From Qipengyuania psychrotolerans (GTDB lineage Bacteria; Pseudomonadota; Alphaproteobacteria; Sphingomonadales; Sphingomonadaceae), in contig NZ_CP081297.1 of assembly GCF_019711355.1 (NCBI RefSeq), positions 2,625,001 to 2,689,000 of the forward strand: a stretch of 64,000 nucleotides of DNA. The letters are read 5' to 3'. Position 1 is the stretch's first letter. Each line of letters begins with the position of its first letter. The notes below the pieces were generated by a model. The model searched no databases, had not been told where the DNA came from, and saw nothing but the letters and a program-made list of their open reading frames with translations. Position numbers and translations under genes: made by a program. Below, piece after piece: positions 39,973 through 49,010 of this stretch.

Positions 39973-40522
39973 CATCATCGCCGAAACCGATCGGCTGGTC
40001 CTCCGCACGATCGACGACAGCGATGCTCTCGAGCAGGACCGGTTGCTGAACACGCCCACGGTCATGGCGCGGCTTGGCGGCGTAAAGGAACTCCACGAAA
40101 TCGAGGCGAAGCACGCCAAGTCGCAGGCGCTTTATGCCAGGGAAGGCTTCAGCTTCCTGTTCATGGTCGAAAAGGCGAGCGGTGAGATGGTCGGCCATTG
40201 CGGCATCAAGCGGGTCGACAACCCCCTGGCATCCAATGTTGGCGATCACGAGATCGGGTGGCTCGTGCGGGAGGATCGCTGGCGGCGCGGCTACGCCGAA
40301 GAAGCCATGCGGGCTGTTCTGGAGTGGGCGTTCGGCCGGGTCGCCGCGCCGTACGTCTTCGCCTTGACGAGCGAGGCCAATGTGGGAAGCTGGAAGCTGA
40401 TGGAGAAGCTTGGCATGACCCGGCGCAAGGATCTCGATTTCGAAGATCCCGATTATCCGCCGGAAGACCGCACCGTTATACAGTACAGCCTCACACGCGA
40501 AGAATGGAAAAGCCAGACATGA
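39965..40522 (+). CDS. GNAT N-acetyltransferase (RimJ/RimL-like) 2
   Basis: 185 residues from ATG 39965. The pattern parallels the preceding gene: ETDRLVLRTIDDSDALEQDR, HEIGWLVREDRWRRGYAEEAMRA (acetyl-CoA turn), NVGSWKLMEKLGMTRRKDLDF and an ending RTVIQYSLTREEWK. It is a paralogue of the 39421 product but diverged, with different central loops. It overlaps the first GNAT by 8 bases and the gamma-carbonic anhydrase start by 4 (ATGA), so all three are translated from one transcript. Confidence 0.87.
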   Translation: MADIIAETDRLVLRTIDDSDALEQDRLLNTPTVMARLGGVKELHEIEAKHAKSQALYAREGFSFLFMVEKASGEMVGHCGIKRVDNPLASNVGDHEIGWLVREDRWRRGYAEEAMRAVLEWAFGRVAAPYVFALTSEANVGSWKLMEKLGMTRRKDLDFEDPDYPPEDRTVIQYSLTREEWKSQT

Positions 40523-41085
40523 CACGACCCGGCGTCACTATCGTGCCGATTCACGGCAAGACCCCGCAGATCCACGAGAGCGCTTTTATCGCGCCCGGCT
40601 GCACAATTGTCGGCGATGTGACCATCGGTGCACAAAGTTCGATCTGGTATAATTGCGTGCTGCGCGCCGACGTCAGCCGGATCGTTATCGGCGAGCGCAG
40701 CAATGTGCAGGACGGTAGCGTGCTGCACTGCGATCCGCCGCGCCCCGGCGATCCCGATGGCTCGCCGCTGCTGATCGGTGACGACGTGCTTATCGGACAC
40801 ATGGCCATGGTTCACGGCTGCGTGATCGAGGACCGCGGCTTCGTCGGCCTCGGTGCGATTGCCATGAACAAGGCTGTCATTGGCAGCGATGCGATGCTGG
40901 CCGCCGGCGCGATGCTCACCGAGGGCAAGGTCATGGGCGAGCGCGAGCTATGGGGTGGCCGGCCTGCACGCAAGATGCGCGATCTTGATGATGCTGCCGT
41001 CATGGGCATGCGCATGGGCACTGCGCACTATGCCGAAAATGCCAAGCACCATGCCGAGGCGGTCGCCGCTGCGCTGAAGGGCTGA
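40519..41085 (+). CDS. Gamma-carbonic anhydrase family protein
   Basis: 188 residues forming a left-handed beta helix of hexapeptide repeats (FIAPGCTIVGDVTIGAQSSI, VIIG-type turns). The zinc histidines of the family are in VLHCD and in IGHMAMVHGC (His-x4-His). The conserved Arg-Asp pair occurs in RADVSRIVIG, and NVQDGSV is typical. Members hydrate CO2 or bind cofactors; many bacterial ones are annotated without proof of activity. The C-terminal helix (HYAENAKHHAEAVAAALKG) is the trimer-packing helix. It begins inside the stop of the second GNAT gene. Confidence 0.92.
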   Translation: MTRPGVTIVPIHGKTPQIHESAFIAPGCTIVGDVTIGAQSSIWYNCVLRADVSRIVIGERSNVQDGSVLHCDPPRPGDPDGSPLLIGDDVLIGHMAMVHGCVIEDRGFVGLGAIAMNKAVIGSDAMLAAGAMLTEGKVMGERELWGGRPARKMRDLDDAAVMGMRMGTAHYAENAKHHAEAVAAALKG

Positions 41086-41093
41086 AGACGGAC

Positions 41094-41172
41094 CTAAGCC
41101 GCTGTGCCGGCCATGATCGAAATGTTGCGCAGCGCAACTTCTCTCCAATGGCCGGGCAGGAATGCGGCTTAG
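41094..41172. repeat. Three-level nested inverted repeat in convergent gap
   Basis: Outer arms CTAAGCCGC (41094-41102) and GCGGCTTAG (41164-41172); middle arms CCGGCCAT (41107-41114) and ATGGCCGG (41148-41155); inner GTTGCGC-A-GCGCAAC (41124-41138). All three pairs are perfect and nearly symmetric in spacing. The right end overlaps the DUF1993 stop. There is no T-run, so it is not a standard terminator; it may be a cruciform, REP-like element or transcript-stabilising structure. Confidence 0.8.
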
Positions 41173-41678
41173 CCAGCAGGCTTCTTGATGTGCCGCATCA
41201 TGTAAGGCACGAAATCCGCTTTACCGACCTCTACCCCTTCCGACCGCAGGATCGCGTAGAAGGTGGTGAGATGGAAATAGAACTGCGCCATGGCCCAGTC
41301 CCGCACATATTCATGCGCCTTGAGCGCAAATTCCATACCATTGGGAATGTCGAATTCGACCGGCGCATCGGCATCGGGAAAGCTTTCTGCTGAGCTCGCT
41401 TCAACTGCCGCACGCGCTGCCGCGATGTGCTGCTTCGCATCGTCGAAAGTGACAGGATCCTCTGCCGGAAGGTCGATACCGGCTCCCGTAAGCCGGTTCA
41501 TTGTGTTCAATACCTGGAAGGTGGAGAGCCGTACCTGCGTTGCCAGGGGGAGCATGTCCGGTGCCAGGCGCGCTTCGAGAAGGCCAGGCTTACCCGACTG
41601 CTCGGCTTTCCCGACGAGGTGATCGAGCGCACCAAGCATCTGAGCGAACGTCGCAAGAGTAGATGTGGCATAAGACAT
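41169..41678 (-). CDS. DUF1993 family protein
   Basis: 169 residues. The start (MSYATSTLATFAQMLGALDHLVGKAEQ) and the segments LEARLAPDMLPLATQVRLS and FALKAHEYVRDWAMAQFYFHLTTFYAILRSEGVEVGKADFV define the DUF1993 helical-bundle family, distantly related to the DinB fold. The histidines in YFHLTT and elsewhere could bind metal, as in DinB proteins, but no function is known. It converges with the gamma-carbonic anhydrase gene across a nested inverted repeat. Confidence 0.88.
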   Translation of the reverse strand: MSYATSTLATFAQMLGALDHLVGKAEQSGKPGLLEARLAPDMLPLATQVRLSTFQVLNTMNRLTGAGIDLPAEDPVTFDDAKQHIAAARAAVEASSAESFPDADAPVEFDIPNGMEFALKAHEYVRDWAMAQFYFHLTTFYAILRSEGVEVGKADFVPYMMRHIKKPAG

Positions 41679-41733
41679 GGGAAGGCTCCGACAGATTGAT
41701 CTCCCGCCCGGCCTAAAGGCCGCTACTGCGGCG

Positions 41734-43341
41734 TCAATCCCTCACGAGCGAGCGCAGGGCCTCGATCCGGTCTGCTTCGTGCGCGGGTTTTTCCCAGCGG
41801 ATGCGGTGGATGCGGGGGAAGCGCATGGCCAGGCCGGATTTGTGCCGCTTGCTCTCATGCACACTGTCGAAGGCGACTTCGAATACGAGGCTCTTGTCGG
41901 TTTCGCGCACCGGGCCGAAACGGTTGATCGTGTTCTGGCGGACGTGCTTGTCGATCTTCTTGAGCTCTTCGTCGGTAAAGCCCGAATAAGCCTTGCCCAC
42001 CGGAAGCAGGTCGGCCCCGGCGTCAGGATTCCCGTCCCAGCAGCCAAAGGTATAGTCCGAGAAGAAGCTCGACCGCTTCCCGCTGCCGCGCTGCGCATAC
42101 ATCAACACGCAATCGACCAGCAGCGGATCGCGTTTCCACTTGTACCAATAGCCAACGCGGCGCCCGGCAATGTAAGGGCTGTCCTTGCGTTTGAGCATCA
42201 GCCCTTCGATCGCGTCGTCACGGCTGCCCTCGCGGATTTGGGCCAAATGCTCGAAGTCCTTTGCCTCGACCACCGCGCTTATATCGAAATGACTGGCTGG
42301 CAGATGGTCAATCAGCTTTTCGAGGCGGCCGCGCCGCTGTGTCCACGGTAAATTGCGCAAATCTTCGCCCTCGGCAATCAGGACGTCATAGAGCCTCACG
42401 AAAGCTGGTGCCTCCTTGAGCATCTTCTTGCTGACTGTTTTGCGGCCAAGCCGCTGCTGCAACGCATTGAAGCTCGCAGCGCCGCCTTGCGTTCTGGCGT
42501 TTTCAGCGCCGCCCTGGACATTGCCGCGCACCAGCAATTCGCCATCAAGCACTGCGTTTATCGGCAGCACGTCGAGCAATTCGGGGAAGGTCGCCGAAAT
42601 ATCGTCCCCACTGCGCGAGTAGAGCCGCGTTTCTCCGCCCGCGCGCACGATCTGGACGCGGATACCATCCCACTTCCACTCGGCTGCATATTCCGCGAGA
42701 TCGACCAACGTCTCTTCCAGCGGATGCGCAAGCATGAAGGGGCGGAATGTGGGCAGGTTCTCGATGTCAGGCGCATCGCCGCCGTCTGCCGCCCATGAAA
42801 ACAACTCCGGATAGGGCGCGCCGAGACCGTGCCAATACTCCTCCACTTCGTCCACCGACACCTCAAACGCCTGCGCGAAAGCGGTTTTCGCCAAGCGGCT
42901 GGAGATGCCGATGCGCATACCGCCGGTCGCAAGTTTGAGTAGCGCATAACGGCCCGAGGAATCGAGCCGGTCGAGCAGTTTCGGTAGCTCTGCCAGCACG
43001 CTCTTCCGGTTCATCGCGCCCAGCAGATCTACGGTTTCGCTGATTGTGGGAGGAGAGGGTGTTTCATCGGGCGCGGGCCACAACAGGCTTGCCGTTTCGG
43101 CCGTGTCGCCAACGAAATCGCGGCTCAACGTCCACAGCACAGGGTCGATGCGCTCTTTGAGCAAATTGCGAATTGTCGAACTTTTCACGGCAGGAAAATC
43201 GAGCCCATCGGACAGCGCGGCCAAGGCCCAGCCGCGATCGGGATCGGGCGCAGATTTCAAATACTCTGCGATCAGGCGCAGCTTTTCATTGCGGGACCGC
43301 GTGTAGATCAGCGCATCGACCAGGGCGGCAAACTCTTCCAC
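41734..43341 (-). CDS. ATP-dependent DNA ligase (repair-associated)
   Basis: 535 residues. The N-terminal helical DNA-binding domain opens FAALVDALIYTRSRNEKLRLIAEYL. The nucleotidyl-transfer core has catalytic Lys in EWKWDGIRVQI (KxDG), then RLYSRSGDDISATFPE, AVLDGELLV, GLMLKRKDSPYIAGRR and WYKWKRDP, and an OB-fold follows. This is the bacterial LigB/cisplatin-response ligase family that travels with a metallo-beta-lactamase exonuclease, as here (gap of three bases to the 43345 gene). Other members of that module (a large helicase and a phosphoesterase) are not in the window. Confidence 0.92.
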   Translation of the reverse strand: MEEFAALVDALIYTRSRNEKLRLIAEYLKSAPDPDRGWALAALSDGLDFPAVKSSTIRNLLKERIDPVLWTLSRDFVGDTAETASLLWPAPDETPSPPTISETVDLLGAMNRKSVLAELPKLLDRLDSSGRYALLKLATGGMRIGISSRLAKTAFAQAFEVSVDEVEEYWHGLGAPYPELFSWAADGGDAPDIENLPTFRPFMLAHPLEETLVDLAEYAAEWKWDGIRVQIVRAGGETRLYSRSGDDISATFPELLDVLPINAVLDGELLVRGNVQGGAENARTQGGAASFNALQQRLGRKTVSKKMLKEAPAFVRLYDVLIAEGEDLRNLPWTQRRGRLEKLIDHLPASHFDISAVVEAKDFEHLAQIREGSRDDAIEGLMLKRKDSPYIAGRRVGYWYKWKRDPLLVDCVLMYAQRGSGKRSSFFSDYTFGCWDGNPDAGADLLPVGKAYSGFTDEELKKIDKHVRQNTINRFGPVRETDKSLVFEVAFDSVHESKRHKSGLAMRFPRIHRIRWEKPAHEADRIEALRSLVRD

Positions 43342-43344
43342 GCC

Positions 43345-44349
43345 TCAGTCGTCCTCGTCTTCGTAGCCGACCATGGCGAGCGCGCGGGCGCGGCGCTGAT
43401 GCAGCTGGCACCAGCGCAGTAGCGCATCTTCGCGGCCGTGGGTAATCCAGTTTTCTTGCGCCCCGACCTCTTCAATCGTGCGGGTAAGCTCGCCCCAGTC
43501 CGCGTGATCCGAGATGATGAGCGGCAATTCGACATTACGCTGGCGAGCCCGCTGGCGCACGCGCATCCAGCCGCTGGCCATCGCGGTGATCGGTTCAGGC
43601 AGGCGGCGGGACCACCTGTCGTTGAGCGCCGAGGGCGGACAGATCACGATGGAACCGCGCATGTCGTCTTTGGTATGGTCGGCAACCAGGCGCAGCTCGC
43701 CAAGATCGACACCGTGTTCTTCATACAGTCGGCACATCTTCTCCATCGCGCCGTGGAGGTAAATCGGATCCTTGTGCCCTGCGCGGCGCAACTCGGCGAT
43801 GACCCTCTGCGCCTTGCCCAGCGCATAGGCACCGACCAGCACGCAGCGGTCCGGGTATGCGGCCAGGCGGTCCAACAGTTTCTGCATCTCTTCCTCTATC
43901 GGAGGATGGCAGAATACGGGCAGTCCGAATGTGGCTTCGGTAATGAAGATATCACAAGCGGTGACTTCGAACGGCGGGCAGGTGGGATCGGCCCGGCGCT
44001 TGTAATCACCGGTGACGATTACGCGCTCATCCGCATGTTCGAGTAGTATTTGCGAGCTCCCCAGCACATGACCGGCCGGGATGTAGGTCGCAGCTACGCC
44101 GCCCGGGAGGCGGATCGTCTCGCCATACGCGACCGGTGTGGCACCATCGGAAGTCGCGTAGCGCAACTTCATGATCGCCAGCGTCTCGGGTGTGGCGACA
44201 GTCTGTCCGTGCCCGCCGCGCGCATGGTCTGCATGGCCGTGGGTGACGAGCGCCTTGTCGACGGCTTTCGACGGATCGACCCAGCAATCTGCGGGCAGGA
44301 TATGAATCCCGTGCGGGTCGGGTCTGATCCAGGAAAAGGGTGCGGCCAT
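43345..44349 (-). CDS. Ligase-associated DNA-damage-response exonuclease
   Basis: 334 residues of the metallo-beta-lactamase/beta-CASP type. Metal-binding HGHADHARGGH, then IPAGHVLGSSQILLEH, VTGDYKRRADPTCPPF, and a later histidine in ISDHADWGEL are in the order expected for the family. Its nearest functional annotation is the nuclease coupled to the ATP-dependent ligase in bacterial damage response. It lies directly upstream of the ligase gene, three bases apart, so they form one operon. Confidence 0.92.
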   Translation of the reverse strand: MAAPFSWIRPDPHGIHILPADCWVDPSKAVDKALVTHGHADHARGGHGQTVATPETLAIMKLRYATSDGATPVAYGETIRLPGGVAATYIPAGHVLGSSQILLEHADERVIVTGDYKRRADPTCPPFEVTACDIFITEATFGLPVFCHPPIEEEMQKLLDRLAAYPDRCVLVGAYALGKAQRVIAELRRAGHKDPIYLHGAMEKMCRLYEEHGVDLGELRLVADHTKDDMRGSIVICPPSALNDRWSRRLPEPITAMASGWMRVRQRARQRNVELPLIISDHADWGELTRTIEEVGAQENWITHGREDALLRWCQLHQRRARALAMVGYEDEDD

Positions 44350-44384
44350 CCCCGTCTCAACGACAGGGACAGCTGCAGGTTTCC

Positions 44385-46421
44385 CTATTCGGATTTATAC
44401 TTGTCGAACCATGCGATCACGGCAGCGCCCTTTGCTGCCTGTTGGCTGGGCGACATCGACAGGTCGGAGTGGCTGGCATTGGGCATGACCACCAGCGCCG
44501 TATCCACGCCCTGAACCTTGAGCGCGCCATAGAATTGTTCGGCCTCGCTGCGCGGAGTGCGGTAGTCTTCCTCGCCAACCAGCATCAGGGTGGGGGTTTT
44601 CACATTGCCCGCGTTGGATAGCGGCGAACGGCGCCAGTAATCGTCCTGGCGCTCCCACGGCTGGCCTTTCATCCAGTACTTGCCGAAAAAGGCATAGCCG
44701 TCGCTCATGAGGGCCATGTTGGTCCAGTTGATCACCGGCTTGTAGGACGCGGCAGCTGCGAACCTGTCGGTCTTGCCGACGATCCACGCGGTCAGGATGC
44801 CGCCACCCGAACCGCCGGTCACGAACAGGTTCTTGGGGTCGGCATATCCGGCGGCGACAGCGGCATCGACTGCGGCCATCAGCTCGTCATGGTTGGAGAT
44901 CGGGTAATTGCCTTCGATCCGGTCGGCGAAGGCCTGGCCATAGCCGGTGGAGCCGCCCGGATTGGTGTAGAGCGTGGCATAGCCTTCCGAAGCGTAGATC
45001 TGGTAATCGGACGAAAAGCTGGGACCATAGGCAGCATAGGGGCCGCCGTGGATTTCCAGGATCATCGGCACCGGTTCGCCCTCACGCCAATCGGCTGGCA
45101 AGACGATCCAGCTGGGGATTTTCGTTCCGTCTGCCGCAGTGACGGCAAGCTCGCGGACTTGCGCCATGCGCTTGCCGGCAAGTTTGAGGTCATTGAGCGC
45201 GGTCAGACGGCGTGCGCGATTTCCGAGCAGGATTGAAACGTCCGACGGGCGGGCCGTGCTGCCGCTGGTATACGCCAGCGCGCCGCCCTCCGAGACGCTC
45301 CACTGACCCCCTGCGTAGGGCCGGGTGTAATAGGTATCGACGATTTCGGCGGCGAGCGTGCTGACACTGCCCGACATGGTCACTTTTGCGACCCGGTATT
45401 TCCCGTCGTCCTGGTAGCTGGCGAACAGCCCGTCGTCGGTCCATTCGAGGTGGTCGAAGTCGTGGTCTGCATTTTCGGCAATCCGGCGCTTGTTCGAACC
45501 ATCGCGGTCCATGACGTAGAGCCCGTTTTGCTGGTAGGCCATTTCGCGGTCGTCATAGCCGAGATACGCTATACGCCGCCCATCTGGCGAGATTTGTGCG
45601 CCAAAATCCGGCCCGTTGCGATCGGTAAGTGCGGTAATGGCTCCCGACTGCACGTCGATTGCATAGACCTCGCTATCAATCGCATCGAGTTCCCAATTCT
45701 CGTCCCGGTTTCCGCTGATCAGGATCGTACCGCCTTCGGGCGACCATTCGATGTCACCGCCATGGTTGCGGTCACCGAAAGTGAGCTGCCGCGGCGATCC
45801 CCCGACCGCGCTGACGAGGAAGATCTGGGTGAACCCCGGCTTGAGATAGCCGGCCCCGTCAAAACGGTAAGTGACGGTGTCGATGATTTGCGGTCCAGGT
45901 GCCCATTCCGCGCCTTCCGGCGGCGACAGCGGTGTACCCAGCTTGAGGCCTTCGCCTGCAACCTGGGCCGAATAGGCAATGCGCGTGCCGTCCGGCGACC
46001 ATGCCAGCGACTGGGGCGCTTCTGGCAGTGCGGTAATGTTCGCACTCTGCCCGCTGCTCATCCAGCGCACGTGCAATTCCGGTCCGCCGCCGCTCTGCGT
46101 CGAGACATAGGCGAGGCGGCTGCCGTCGGGCGACCATCGCGGGTTGGAGTGGGATCCTGCTCCCGTCACGAGCGGAGTTTGAGCGCCGCTGGAGGCGTCA
46201 ATCATCCAGATCGAACTCACGGAGCTGTCGGTCATAATGTCGTTGGTGCGCCGCACATAGGCGATGCGCTTGCCATCAGGGCTGATCTGCGGATCGGCGG
46301 CCACGCTCAGGCCGAACAGGTCGGCGCTTGTGAAGGCCGTATCAGGCGTGTCCTTCGCATCCTGTGCCAACGCCGGCGAAGCGAGCGCGAGGCTGAGAGC
46401 AAAACAATAGGCGTATTTCAT
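44385..46421 (-). CDS. Secreted S9 family prolyl-oligopeptidase-like peptidase
   Basis: 678 residues from ATG 46421, with signal peptide MKYAYCFALSLALASPALAQ. Residues ~40-400 form a WD40/PD40-type propeller with repeated SPDG-R-IAY turns. The C-terminal alpha/beta-hydrolase domain has nucleophile FVTGGSGGGILTAW, aspartate in LVGEEDYRTPRSEAEQ and histidine in NASHSDLS. The triad is complete, so it should cleave small peptides in the periplasm, probably as a dipeptidyl- or acylaminoacyl-peptidase. A longer frame starting at 46457 would run through the upstream hairpin and is unlikely. The start codon sits directly behind that hairpin. Confidence 0.92.
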   Translation of the reverse strand: MKYAYCFALSLALASPALAQDAKDTPDTAFTSADLFGLSVAADPQISPDGKRIAYVRRTNDIMTDSSVSSIWMIDASSGAQTPLVTGAGSHSNPRWSPDGSRLAYVSTQSGGGPELHVRWMSSGQSANITALPEAPQSLAWSPDGTRIAYSAQVAGEGLKLGTPLSPPEGAEWAPGPQIIDTVTYRFDGAGYLKPGFTQIFLVSAVGGSPRQLTFGDRNHGGDIEWSPEGGTILISGNRDENWELDAIDSEVYAIDVQSGAITALTDRNGPDFGAQISPDGRRIAYLGYDDREMAYQQNGLYVMDRDGSNKRRIAENADHDFDHLEWTDDGLFASYQDDGKYRVAKVTMSGSVSTLAAEIVDTYYTRPYAGGQWSVSEGGALAYTSGSTARPSDVSILLGNRARRLTALNDLKLAGKRMAQVRELAVTAADGTKIPSWIVLPADWREGEPVPMILEIHGGPYAAYGPSFSSDYQIYASEGYATLYTNPGGSTGYGQAFADRIEGNYPISNHDELMAAVDAAVAAGYADPKNLFVTGGSGGGILTAWIVGKTDRFAAAASYKPVINWTNMALMSDGYAFFGKYWMKGQPWERQDDYWRRSPLSNAGNVKTPTLMLVGEEDYRTPRSEAEQFYGALKVQGVDTALVVMPNASHSDLSMSPSQQAAKGAAVIAWFDKYKSE

Positions 46422-46422
46422 G

Positions 46423-46454
46423 AAAAAACCTCCCCTGCAGCGACAGGAGAGGTT
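46423..46454 (-). terminator. Terminator-like hairpin overlapping the S9 peptidase ribosome-binding site
   Basis: On the minus strand: AACCTCTCCTG, loop TCGCTG, CAGGGGAGGTT, then TTTT and C before ATG at 46421. The 11-bp stem has one mismatch. It follows the clpA stop by about 40 bases and could end clpA transcripts. Its 3' arm contains the only Shine-Dalgarno sequence (GGGGAGG) of the S9 gene, so folding would also hide that site. Confidence 0.6.
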
Positions 46455-46492
46455 CAATCATATTGCGGCTGGCTTGGCCAGCCTCGGCCGGA

Positions 46493-48868
46493 TCAGCTTT
46501 CGCTCTTGCCTTCGTTCGCGTCCGCGTCAGGCTTCTTCTTGGGCGCCGCCTTCTTCTTGGCGGCGGGCTTGCGCTTCGGCTTGGTCTTGGGCGGGGCCGG
46601 GGTGAGTTCGAAAGAAGGTTTCCCGTCCTTCATCGTCACCGCGACTTCGCCGCCATCGGCCAGCTTGCCAAACAGCAGCTCTTCAGCGAGCGGCTGCTTG
46701 ATCTTTTCCTGGATCAACCGGCCCATCGGGCGCGCGCCATACAGTTTATCGTAGCCCTTCTCGGCCATCCAGGCGCGCGATTCCTTGTCGAACTGGATAT
46801 CGACGTTCTGATCGGCGAGCTGCAGTTCGAGCTGGAGGATGAACTTGTCGACCACGCGCGCGACGGTTGCGCGGTTGAGGTAACCGAACGGTACGATCGC
46901 ATCGAGACGGTTGCGGAATTCCGGTGTAAACATGCGCTTCACCGCTTCTTCGCTGGCGTCTTCCTTCGACACATCGCCAAATCCGATGCCCTGCTTGGTC
47001 ATGTCGGACGCACCGGCGTTGGTCGTCATGATGAGGACCACATTGCGGAAGTCGACGGTCTTGCCGTGGTGATCGGTCAGGCGACCATTATCCATCACCT
47101 GCAGCAGGATGTTGAACAGGTCCGGATGCGCTTTCTCGATTTCGTCGAGCAGGAGCACGCAATGGGGGTTCTGATCAACCGCATCGGTTAAAAGGCCGCC
47201 CTGGTCATAACCAACATAGCCCGGAGGCGCGCCGATCAGGCGGCTGATCGAATGGCGTTCCATATATTCGGACATATCGAAGCGCTTGAGCTCGATACCC
47301 ATGATCGACGCCAGCTGACGCGCGACCTCGGTCTTGCCGACACCGGTGGGGCCGCTGAACAGGAACGAGCCAATCGGCTTGTCCGGATCGCGCAGACCAG
47401 CACGGCTGAGCTTCATCGCGGTCGAAAGCCGCTCGACTGCCGGATCCTGGCCAAACACGACATGCTTGAGATCGCGCGAAAGGTTCTCGAGCGCCTTCTT
47501 GTCGTCGCTCGACACAGATTTCGGCGGGATGCGCGCCATCGTCGCAATCACGGCTTCGATTTCCTTGGCCGTGATCTTCTTCTTGCGGCGGCTGGGCGGC
47601 ACCAGCATCTGCATCGCGCCGACTTCGTCGATCACATCGATCGCCTTGTCGGGCAGCTTGCGGTCATTGATGTAGCGGGCCGAAAGCTCGACCGCCGTCT
47701 TGAGCGCGTCGGGGGTGTACTTGACCTTGTGGTGTTCTTCGAAGGCGCTGCGCAAGCCCTTGAGGATCTCGATTGTATCCTCGATTGTCGGCTCGTTCAC
47801 GTCGATTTTCTGGAAGCGACGCAGAAGCGCGCGATCCTTTTCGAAGTGGTTGCGGAATTCCTTGTAAGTCGTCGACCCGATGCAGCGGATTGCTCCGCTG
47901 GACAGTGCAGGCTTCAGCAAGTTCGACGCGTCCATCGCGCCGCCGCTGGTTGCGCCCGCACCGATTACCGTGTGGATCTCGTCGATGAACAGAACGGCAT
48001 CGGGCATGCCCTCGAGCTCGTTGACGACCTGCTTCAGCCGTTCCTCGAAATCGCCGCGATACCGCGTACCGGCAAGCAAGGCGCCCATGTCGAGCGAATA
48101 GATCACCGCATCTTGCAAGACCTCGGGCACATCGCCTTCCACGATCTTACGTGCGAGGCCTTCGGCAATGGCCGTCTTGCCCACGCCTGGATCGCCCACG
48201 TAAAGTGGGTTGTTCTTCGACCGGCGGCACAGGATCTGCACCGTACGGTCGACTTCAGGCCCCCGGCCGATCAGCGGATCAATCTTGCCGTCTTCGGCGC
48301 GCTTGTTGAGGTTGACCGTAAACTGGTCGAGGGCGGTTTCTTTCTTGTCGCCGCCCTTGGTCTGCTCAGTCCCTTCGGTTCCTTGCGGTTCCTCGGCGCC
48401 CTGCGCGGGACGGTTTTCGACCTGCTTGCCGCCTTTGCCGATGCCGTGGCTGATGAAGCTGACTGCATCAAGGCGGCTCATGTCCTGCTGCTGCAGGAAA
48501 TAGACCGCATAGCTGTCCCGCTCGGAGAACAGGGCTACGAGGACGTTTGCGCCGGTCACGGTATCCTTGCCCGAAGACTGGACATGCAGGATCGCGCGCT
48601 GGATGACCCGCTGGAAACCGGCTGTGGGCTGAGGATCGGCGCCATCATCCGATTTAAGCGATTGATATTCCTGCTCAAGATACTGAGTGACCACATTGGT
48701 CAGCTCGGTCAGCTCGACCCCGCACGAGGTCATGACCTCTGCCGCATCCTCGTCGCCGATGAGCGCGAGAAGCAAATGCTCAAGCGTCGCATATTCGTGG
48801 CGGCGCTCGCCCGCATCAGTCAGGGCAGCGTGGAGGGTTTTTTCGAGGTTGGCAGCGAAACTTGGCAT
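46493..48868 (-). CDS. clpA: ATP-dependent Clp protease ATP-binding subunit ClpA
   Basis: 791 residues. Two Clp-N repeats (LEKTLHAALTDAGERRHEYATLEHLLLALIGDEDA and following) precede AAA-1 with GDPGVGKTAIAEGLA and the Walker B VLFIDEIHTVIG. AAA-2 has FSGPTGVGKTEVARQLA, and the ClpP-contact loop is QGIGFGD. No middle coiled-coil is present, which separates it from ClpB/ClpC. The C-terminal tail is unusually Lys/Pro-rich (KTKPKRKPAAKKKAAPKKK), as in many alphaproteobacteria. ClpA unfolds substrates for ClpP; clpS and clpP are not in the window. Confidence 0.96.
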   Translation of the reverse strand: MPSFAANLEKTLHAALTDAGERRHEYATLEHLLLALIGDEDAAEVMTSCGVELTELTNVVTQYLEQEYQSLKSDDGADPQPTAGFQRVIQRAILHVQSSGKDTVTGANVLVALFSERDSYAVYFLQQQDMSRLDAVSFISHGIGKGGKQVENRPAQGAEEPQGTEGTEQTKGGDKKETALDQFTVNLNKRAEDGKIDPLIGRGPEVDRTVQILCRRSKNNPLYVGDPGVGKTAIAEGLARKIVEGDVPEVLQDAVIYSLDMGALLAGTRYRGDFEERLKQVVNELEGMPDAVLFIDEIHTVIGAGATSGGAMDASNLLKPALSSGAIRCIGSTTYKEFRNHFEKDRALLRRFQKIDVNEPTIEDTIEILKGLRSAFEEHHKVKYTPDALKTAVELSARYINDRKLPDKAIDVIDEVGAMQMLVPPSRRKKKITAKEIEAVIATMARIPPKSVSSDDKKALENLSRDLKHVVFGQDPAVERLSTAMKLSRAGLRDPDKPIGSFLFSGPTGVGKTEVARQLASIMGIELKRFDMSEYMERHSISRLIGAPPGYVGYDQGGLLTDAVDQNPHCVLLLDEIEKAHPDLFNILLQVMDNGRLTDHHGKTVDFRNVVLIMTTNAGASDMTKQGIGFGDVSKEDASEEAVKRMFTPEFRNRLDAIVPFGYLNRATVARVVDKFILQLELQLADQNVDIQFDKESRAWMAEKGYDKLYGARPMGRLIQEKIKQPLAEELLFGKLADGGEVAVTMKDGKPSFELTPAPPKTKPKRKPAAKKKAAPKKKPDADANEGKSES

Positions 48869-49010
48869 TCGGATCCTACTTTCGGGAGACTCGCAAACTG
48901 GCGAGACCTGGAGAGCCTAACGGGTCAAGCTTGATGAAAGCTGACCGCACGGCGGTGTGCTCGAACGATATGGGAAGCGGGCGGAGAAATTTCAGCCCCC
49001 CTGCCATCGT

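Noticed and set aside
45450-46754. 434-residue plus-strand frame across the S9 peptidase and the clpA tail
   Set aside because: Antisense to two well-supported genes; composition is Arg/Ala/Leu-rich without motifs.
47252-48934. 560-residue open frame antisense to clpA
   Set aside because: Antisense shadow of a conserved ATPase gene; no family pattern.
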